In this document: positions 59,196 to 64,000 of the stretch, piece after piece | How positions within the stretch are numbered: position 1 is the first letter of the stretch | Layout of the letters: each line of letters begins with the position of its first letter | DNA from: Streptomyces sp. 840.1 | GTDB lineage: Bacteria > Actinomycetota > Actinomycetes > Streptomycetales > Streptomycetaceae | Direction: 5' to 3' | DNA length: 64,000 nucleotides | NCBI RefSeq assembly: GCF_003751445.1 | Contig: NZ_RJUU01000001.1 | Location: 1,369,001 to 1,433,000 of the forward strand | Notes under the pieces: model-generated | Told to the model about the DNA's origin: nothing | The model's database searches: none | Seen by the model: only the letters and a program-made list of their open reading frames with translations | Made by a program: the position numbers and the translations under genes

Positions 59196-61699
59196 GCTCG
59201 CACCTCCGGTGTGACGTCGGGAGTACCCGGTGCGGCGGGACCGATCCGCACCAGACCGCCGGGCTGGGCGCCGGTGGTGGCCGGCACGCCCCGTCCGGTG
59301 GAGTTCAGCGGCACCCAGACCACCCGGTCCGGCATGTCGGTGACCTGGAGCGGGAGTTCCACGCTCCCGGCCGGACCGCTGACGGCCAGCAGGTCGCCGT
59401 CCTTGACTCCGGTCTCGGCCGCGGTGACGGCGGAGAGCCGGGCGACCGCGGCGTGCCGGGTCCCGGCCAGCGCCGTGTCGCCCTCCTGGAGCCGGCCCAG
59501 GTCGAGCAGCATCCGGTGGCCCGCGAGGACCGCCTCGCCGTCGCCGGGCCTGGGCAGCGGCTGGGACGCCTCACGCGGGTCGTCCGCGTGCGTGCCCCGC
59601 CACCCGCCGAGGCGGTCCAGCTCGCGGCGGACCGACTTCAGGTCCGGCAGCGCGAAGTGGACGTCCATCGCGTCGGCCAGCATGTGCAGCACCCGGGCGT
59701 CGCCCGGCGCGAGGGTCCGGGTCATCTGCTCGGGCTTCAGCGCGGCCTCGAACATCCGGGCCCTGCCCTCCCAGTTGAGGAAGGTGCCGGACTTCTCGGC
59801 GACCGCGGCCACCGGGAACACCACGTCGGCGCGGTCGGTGACCTCGCTGGGGCGCAGTTCGAGGGAGACCAGGAAGCCGACCCGGTCCAGGGCCTCCAGG
59901 GCCAGCGCGGGGTCGGGCAGGTCCGCGGTCTCGACCCCGGCGACGAGCAGGGCGCCCAGTTCACCGGAGGCCGCGGCCTCGATGATCTGGCCGGTGTCGC
60001 GGCCGAAGCGGGACGGGAGTTCGGCGACGCCCCACAGGGCCGCCACCTCGTCCCGGGCCCTCGGGTCGGTGGACGGGCGGCCGCCGGGCAGCAGCGACGG
60101 GAGTGCGCCCGCCTCCACCGCGCCGCGCTCGCCGGCCCGCCGGGGAATCCACACCAGGCCGGCACCGGTGGCGGCGGCGGCCCGTACCGCGGCGGTCGGG
60201 CCGCCCGGCACACCGGCCAGCCGCTCCCCCACCACGATCAGGGCGCCGGCACCGCGCAGCGCCTCGGCAGCGGCGGCTCCGTCGCCGTCCAGGCCGACGC
60301 CGCCCGCGATCGCGTCCAGCCACTCCGTCTCGGTTCCGGGGGCGGCCGGCAGCAGGGTGCCGCCCGCCTTGGTGAGCCCTCGGGTGGCGTGCGAGGCGAC
60401 GGCGAAGGTCCGCTGGCCGCTCTTGCGGTTGGCCTTGCGCAGCCGCAGGAAGACGCCGGGCGCCTCCTCCTCGGACTCGAAGCCGACCAGCAGTACGGCC
60501 GGTGCCTTCTCCAGCGAGGTGTACGTGGCCCCGGCGCCGTCCAGGTCGCGGCCGCGCCCGGCGACGCGGGCGGCCAGGAAGTCGCCCTCCTCGCTGCTGT
60601 GCACCCGGGCCCGGAAGTCGATGTCGTTGGTGTCCAGGGCGATCCGGGCGAACTTGCTGTACGCGTAGGCGTCCTCGACGGTCAGCCGGCCGCCGGTGAG
60701 GACCCCGGCCCTGCCGCGTGCGGCGGCGAGCCCGGTGGCCGCGGCCTCCAGCGCCTCGGGCCAGCTCGCCGGCTCCAGCTCGCCGGACTCGCCGCGCACC
60801 AGCGGGGTGGTGAGCCGGTCGCGCTGCTGGGCGTAGCGGAAGCCGAAGCGGCCCTTGTCGCAGAGCCACTCCTCGTTGACCTCGGGGTCGTTGGAGGCGA
60901 GCCGCCGCATGACCTTGCCGCGCCGGTGGTCGGTGCGGGTGGCGCAGCCGCCGGCGCAGTGCTCGCACACGGAGGGCGTGGACACCAGGTCGAAGGGGCG
61001 GGAACGGAACCGGTAGGCCGCCGAGGTCAGCGCGCCGACCGGGCAGATCTGGATGGTGTTGCCGGAGAAGTACGACTCGAACGGGTCGCCCTCGCCGGTG
61101 CCGACCTGCTGGAGCGCGCCGCGCTCGATCAGCTCGATCATCGGGTCGCCCGCCACCTGGTTGGAGAACCGGGTGCAGCGCGCGCAGAGCACGCACCGCT
61201 CACGGTCCAGGAGCACCTGGGTGGAGATCGGGACGGGCTTCGCGAAGGTGCGCTTCTGCCCGTCGAAGCGGGAGGTCGCGTCGCCGTGCGACATCGCCTG
61301 GTTCTGCAGGGGGCACTCGCCGCCCTTGTCGCAGACCGGGCAGTCCAGCGGGTGGTTGATGAGCAGCAGCTCCATCACACCGCGCTGCGCCTTTTCCGCG
61401 ACGGGCGAGGTGATCTGCGACTTGACGACCATGCCGTCGGTGCAGGTGATGGTGCAGGACGCCATCGGCTTGCGCTGGCCCTCGACCTCGACGATGCACT
61501 GGCGGCAGGCGCCTGCGGGGTCGAGGAGCGGGTGGTCGCAGAAGCGCGGGATCTCGATGCCGAGGAGTTCGGCGGCCCGGATGACCAGGGTGCCCTTGGG
61601 CACGCTGATCTCGATGCCGTCGATGGTCAGCGTGACGAGGTCCTCGGGCGGGAGAGCCGCCTCGCCGCCCCCGGAGGGCGCACTCGTGGTGACTGTCAT
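59192..61699 (-). CDS. nuoG: NADH-quinone oxidoreductase subunit G (main nuo operon)
   Basis: 835 residues. N-terminal [2Fe-2S] ([21 protein letters not shown]), the HxxxC-type cluster around [17 protein letters not shown], further cysteines [10 protein letters not shown], then the CEHCAGGC cluster and a molybdopterin-oxidoreductase-like domain. Present only in this operon. ATG 61699 overlaps nuoF by 4 nt. Confidence 0.95.
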   Translation of the reverse strand: MTVTTSAPSGGGEAALPPEDLVTLTIDGIEISVPKGTLVIRAAELLGIEIPRFCDHPLLDPAGACRQCIVEVEGQRKPMASCTITCTDGMVVKSQITSPVAEKAQRGVMELLLINHPLDCPVCDKGGECPLQNQAMSHGDATSRFDGQKRTFAKPVPISTQVLLDRERCVLCARCTRFSNQVAGDPMIELIERGALQQVGTGEGDPFESYFSGNTIQICPVGALTSAAYRFRSRPFDLVSTPSVCEHCAGGCATRTDHRRGKVMRRLASNDPEVNEEWLCDKGRFGFRYAQQRDRLTTPLVRGESGELEPASWPEALEAAATGLAAARGRAGVLTGGRLTVEDAYAYSKFARIALDTNDIDFRARVHSSEEGDFLAARVAGRGRDLDGAGATYTSLEKAPAVLLVGFESEEEAPGVFLRLRKANRKSGQRTFAVASHATRGLTKAGGTLLPAAPGTETEWLDAIAGGVGLDGDGAAAAEALRGAGALIVVGERLAGVPGGPTAAVRAAAATGAGLVWIPRRAGERGAVEAGALPSLLPGGRPSTDPRARDEVAALWGVAELPSRFGRDTGQIIEAAASGELGALLVAGVETADLPDPALALEALDRVGFLVSLELRPSEVTDRADVVFPVAAVAEKSGTFLNWEGRARMFEAALKPEQMTRTLAPGDARVLHMLADAMDVHFALPDLKSVRRELDRLGGWRGTHADDPREASQPLPRPGDGEAVLAGHRMLLDLGRLQEGDTALAGTRHAAVARLSAVTAAETGVKDGDLLAVSGPAGSVELPLQVTDMPDRVVWVPLNSTGRGVPATTGAQPGGLVRIGPAAPGTPDVTPEVRA

Positions 61700-63060
61700 G
61701 CGTTCACCCCCCGGTGAGCGTTCTTGTCGTCGGCCCAGACGGTCGACTTGGCGGGATCGAAGGGGCAGCCCTTGCCCGTGATGTGCTGCTCGTACTCATC
61801 GCGGAAGTACTTGAGCGAGGAGAAGATCGGTGAGGCGGCACCGTCACCGAGGGCGCAGAACGACTTGCCGTTGATGTTGTCGGCGATGTCGTTCAGCTTG
61901 TCCAGGTCGGACATCTGGCCCTTGCCCGCCTCGATGTCGCGGAGCAACTGGACGAGCCAGTAGGTGCCCTCGCGGCAGGGTGTGCACTTGCCGCAGGACT
62001 CGTGGGCGTAGAACTCGGTCCAGCGGGTGACGGCGCGTACGACGCAGGTCGTCTCGTCGAAGCACTGGAGCGCCTTGGTGCCGAGCATGGAGCCGGCGGC
62101 GCCGACGCCCTCGTAGTCGAGGGGTACGTCGAGGTGCTCGTCGGTGAACATCGGGGTGGACGAGCCGCCCGGGGTCCAGAACTTGAGCCGGTGGCCGGGG
62201 CGCATGCCGCCGCTGATGTCGAGGAGCTGGCGCAGCGTGACGCCGAGCGGGGCCTCGTACTGGCCGGGGCCCGCGACGTGGCCGCTGAGCGAGTAGAGCG
62301 TGAAGCCCGGGGACTTCTCGCTGCCCATCGACTTGAACCAGTCCTTGCCCTTGTTCAGGATCGCGGGAACCGAGGCGATGGACTCGACGTTGTTCACCAC
62401 AGTGGGGCAGGCGTACAGACCGGCGACCGCGGGGAAGGGCGGCCGGAGCCGGGGCTGGCCGCGCCGTCCTTCGAGCGAGTCGAGCAGCGCCGTCTCCTCA
62501 CCGCAGATGTAGGCGCCGGCGCCCGCGTGCACGGTGAGTTCCAGATCGAGTCCGGAGCCCAGGATGTCCTTGCCGAGATAGCCCGCCTCCCGCGCCTCGC
62601 GTACGGCCTCGTGCAGCCGCCGCAGTACGGGGACGACTTCGCCGCGCAGGTAGATGAAGGCGTGCGAGGAGCGGATCGCGTAGCAGGCGATCACGATGCC
62701 TTCGATGAGGCTGTGCGGGTTGGCGAAGAGGAGCGGGATGTCCTTGCAGGTCCCCGGCTCCGACTCGTCGGCGTTGACCACCAGGTAGTGCGGTTTGCCG
62801 TCGCCCTGCGGGATGAACTGCCACTTCATCCCGGTGGGGAAGCCTGCGCCGCCCCGGCCGCGCAGACCGGAGTCCTTGACGTACGCGATGAGGTCGTCCG
62901 GGGACATGGCCAGCGCCTTGCGCAGACCTTCGTAGCCCTCGTGGCGGCGGTAGGTCTCCAGCGTCCAGGACTCTGGCTCGTCCCAGAAGGCGGACAGGAC
63001 CGGTGCCAGAAGCTTCTCGGGACTGGTCCCGTTCTTGTCGATTTCGGCGGCCAACGTCAT
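61696..63060 (-). CDS. nuoF: NADH-quinone oxidoreductase subunit F (main nuo operon)
   Basis: 454 residues. NADH/FMN-binding [16 protein letters not shown] and [18 protein letters not shown], then the N3 cluster ligands [13 protein letters not shown] with a downstream cysteine in FCALGDGA. The electron entry point of complex I. ATG 63060 is used; GTG 63063 directly before it is an alternative overlapping nuoE by 4 nt. Confidence 0.95.
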   Translation of the reverse strand: MTLAAEIDKNGTSPEKLLAPVLSAFWDEPESWTLETYRRHEGYEGLRKALAMSPDDLIAYVKDSGLRGRGGAGFPTGMKWQFIPQGDGKPHYLVVNADESEPGTCKDIPLLFANPHSLIEGIVIACYAIRSSHAFIYLRGEVVPVLRRLHEAVREAREAGYLGKDILGSGLDLELTVHAGAGAYICGEETALLDSLEGRRGQPRLRPPFPAVAGLYACPTVVNNVESIASVPAILNKGKDWFKSMGSEKSPGFTLYSLSGHVAGPGQYEAPLGVTLRQLLDISGGMRPGHRLKFWTPGGSSTPMFTDEHLDVPLDYEGVGAAGSMLGTKALQCFDETTCVVRAVTRWTEFYAHESCGKCTPCREGTYWLVQLLRDIEAGKGQMSDLDKLNDIADNINGKSFCALGDGAASPIFSSLKYFRDEYEQHITGKGCPFDPAKSTVWADDKNAHRGVNA

Positions 63061-63908
63061 CACTCCCCCTCCTCGGCGGCGGGACCGGCCGGGTGGTCCG
63101 GGTCGGATGCCGAGGTCTGCTGTGGCGCGTCATGGGAGCTGAGGTGTTCGGCACCCTTCTGCGGTTCGTCGCGCGGGGCTTCGCCGCGCTGGCCCACCAC
63201 GCGGGGCTGCGGCCCGGCCTCGCCCTTGGCCAGCTTCAGGCCGATCAGCGAGGCGGGTCCGGCGCCGCCGGTCGCCTCGACCGCGCCGGGGCGCTCGTCG
63301 GGGAAGCCGGCCAGTATCCGGGCGGTGTCCTTGTACGAGCACAGCGGGGCACCGCGGGTCGGCTCGACGGTGCGGCCGGCGATCAGGTCGTCGACGAGCC
63401 GGGTCGCGCTCTCGGGCGTCTGGTTGTCGAAGAACTCCCAGTTCACCATCACGACGGGCGCGAAGTCGCAGGCCGCGTTGCACTCGATGTGTTCGAGGGT
63501 GACCTTGCCGTCCTCGGTCGTCTCGTCGTTGCCGACGCCGAGGTGCTCCTTGAGCGTGTCGAAGATGGCGTCGCCGCCCATCACCGCGCAGAGCGTGTTG
63601 GTGCAGACGCCGACCTGGTAGTCACCGCTCGGCCTGCGCCGGTACATCGTGTAGAAGGTGGCGACCGCGGTGACCTCGGCGGTGGTGAGGCCGAGCAGTT
63701 CGGCGCAGAACGCCATGCCCGTGCGGGAGACGAACCCCTCCTCCGACTGCACCAGGTGCAGCAGCGGCAGCAGCGCGGAGCGGCTGCCGGGGTAGCGCGC
63801 GATCACCTCCTTCGCGTCCGCTTCGAGCCTGGCGCGCACCTCGGCCGGGTAGGCGGGGGCGGGGAGCTGCGGCATCCCCAGACTGACTTCGCTGCGTGCT
63901 TCGGTCAC
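63060..63908 (-). CDS. nuoE: NADH-quinone oxidoreductase subunit E (main nuo operon)
   Basis: 282 residues; the core is about 180. N1a [2Fe-2S] ligands in [13 protein letters not shown] and [15 protein letters not shown]-terminal Pro/Gln/Asp extension of about 80 residues ([19 protein letters not shown]) looks disordered. GTG 63908 overlaps the nuoD stop by 4 nt. Confidence 0.94.
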   Translation of the reverse strand: MTEARSEVSLGMPQLPAPAYPAEVRARLEADAKEVIARYPGSRSALLPLLHLVQSEEGFVSRTGMAFCAELLGLTTAEVTAVATFYTMYRRRPSGDYQVGVCTNTLCAVMGGDAIFDTLKEHLGVGNDETTEDGKVTLEHIECNAACDFAPVVMVNWEFFDNQTPESATRLVDDLIAGRTVEPTRGAPLCSYKDTARILAGFPDERPGAVEATGGAGPASLIGLKLAKGEAGPQPRVVGQRGEAPRDEPQKGAEHLSSHDAPQQTSASDPDHPAGPAAEEGE

Positions 63909-64000
63909 CGGTCGACGCCTCCCATCACGGGGTCGATGGACGCGACGGCGACGATGACGTCAGCGACCTGGCCGCCCTCGCACATCGCCGCCATGGCCTG
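63905..64000 (-). CDS. nuoD: NADH-quinone oxidoreductase subunit D, C-terminal end, cut by window edge
   Basis: 31 codons open from the right edge on the minus strand: [20 protein letters not shown], then [11 protein letters not shown] and the TGA at 63905. The DPVMGGVDR ending is characteristic of actinobacterial NuoD, the quinone-binding peripheral subunit. Its presence here contrasts with the second operon, where nuoD is missing. Confidence 0.93.
   Translation of the reverse strand, partial: QAMAAMCEGGQVADVIVAVASIDPVMGGVDR

Overview
The window is high-GC actinobacterial chromosome, almost certainly Streptomyces or a close relative. Evidence: strong third-position GC, frequent GTG/TTG starts, ATGA/GTGA stop-start overlaps, paired sensor kinase/LuxR regulators, a secreted-protein/class F sortase pair, a Streptomyces-type dispersed repeat inside a gene, and two complex I (nuo) operons on one strand separated by about 35 kb. 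From memory, the same arrangement exists in S. coelicolor. The window starts inside a DUF523 gene and ends inside nuoD.

Layout. 0-6 kb: DUF523 fragment, a GIY-YIG-like protein, tRNA-Tyr, yajQ, a coupled ogt-alkB DNA-alkylation repair pair, small membrane proteins, htpX and a zinc-ribbon MscL. 5.8-15.9 kb (minus): a second complex I-like operon, nuoABCHIJKLMN, with no nuoD, E, F or G. 16-19.9 kb: two duplicated sensor kinases and one LuxR response regulator. 20-23.2 kb: korAB, 2-oxoacid:ferredoxin oxidoreductase, followed by an APC permease to 25.3 kb. 25.3-38 kb: accessory and redox functions (HxlR/QorB-like pair, RarD, FAD monooxygenase, surface protein with sortase, VOC protein, TetR/RidA pair, serine hydrolase, remnant DNA, MarR/quinone oxidoreductase pair, HAD phosphatase, TetR). 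38-41.5 kb: ABC exporter and a LolA-like exported protein. 41.7-50.7 kb: polyprenyl diphosphate synthase, POT peptide transporter with CocE-type hydrolase, fumarylacetoacetase with GOLPH3-like protein, and RecQ. 50.8-64 kb (minus): the main nuo operon from nuoN back to the 3' end of nuoD.

How it fits together. Respiration and redox dominate: the full NADH dehydrogenase, a DEFG-less complex I-like machine, a ferredoxin-reducing KorAB, an enzyme of the menaquinone side-chain type, and two NAD(P)H:quinone oxidoreductase-like enzymes each divergent from its likely repressor. An attractive but unproven idea is that the second nuo complex takes electrons from something other than NADH, for example KorAB-reduced ferredoxin.

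Most points worth a second look are in the second nuo operon: missing subunits, an altered NuoH loop, repeat-grown subunit tails and a dispersed repeat translated within nuoC. Others are the kinase duplication, the remnant DNA near 34.8-35.1 kb, and the paired palindromic operators at the TetR/RidA and MarR/oxidoreductase loci. Assignments rest on reading motifs by eye; no database search or alignment program was run.
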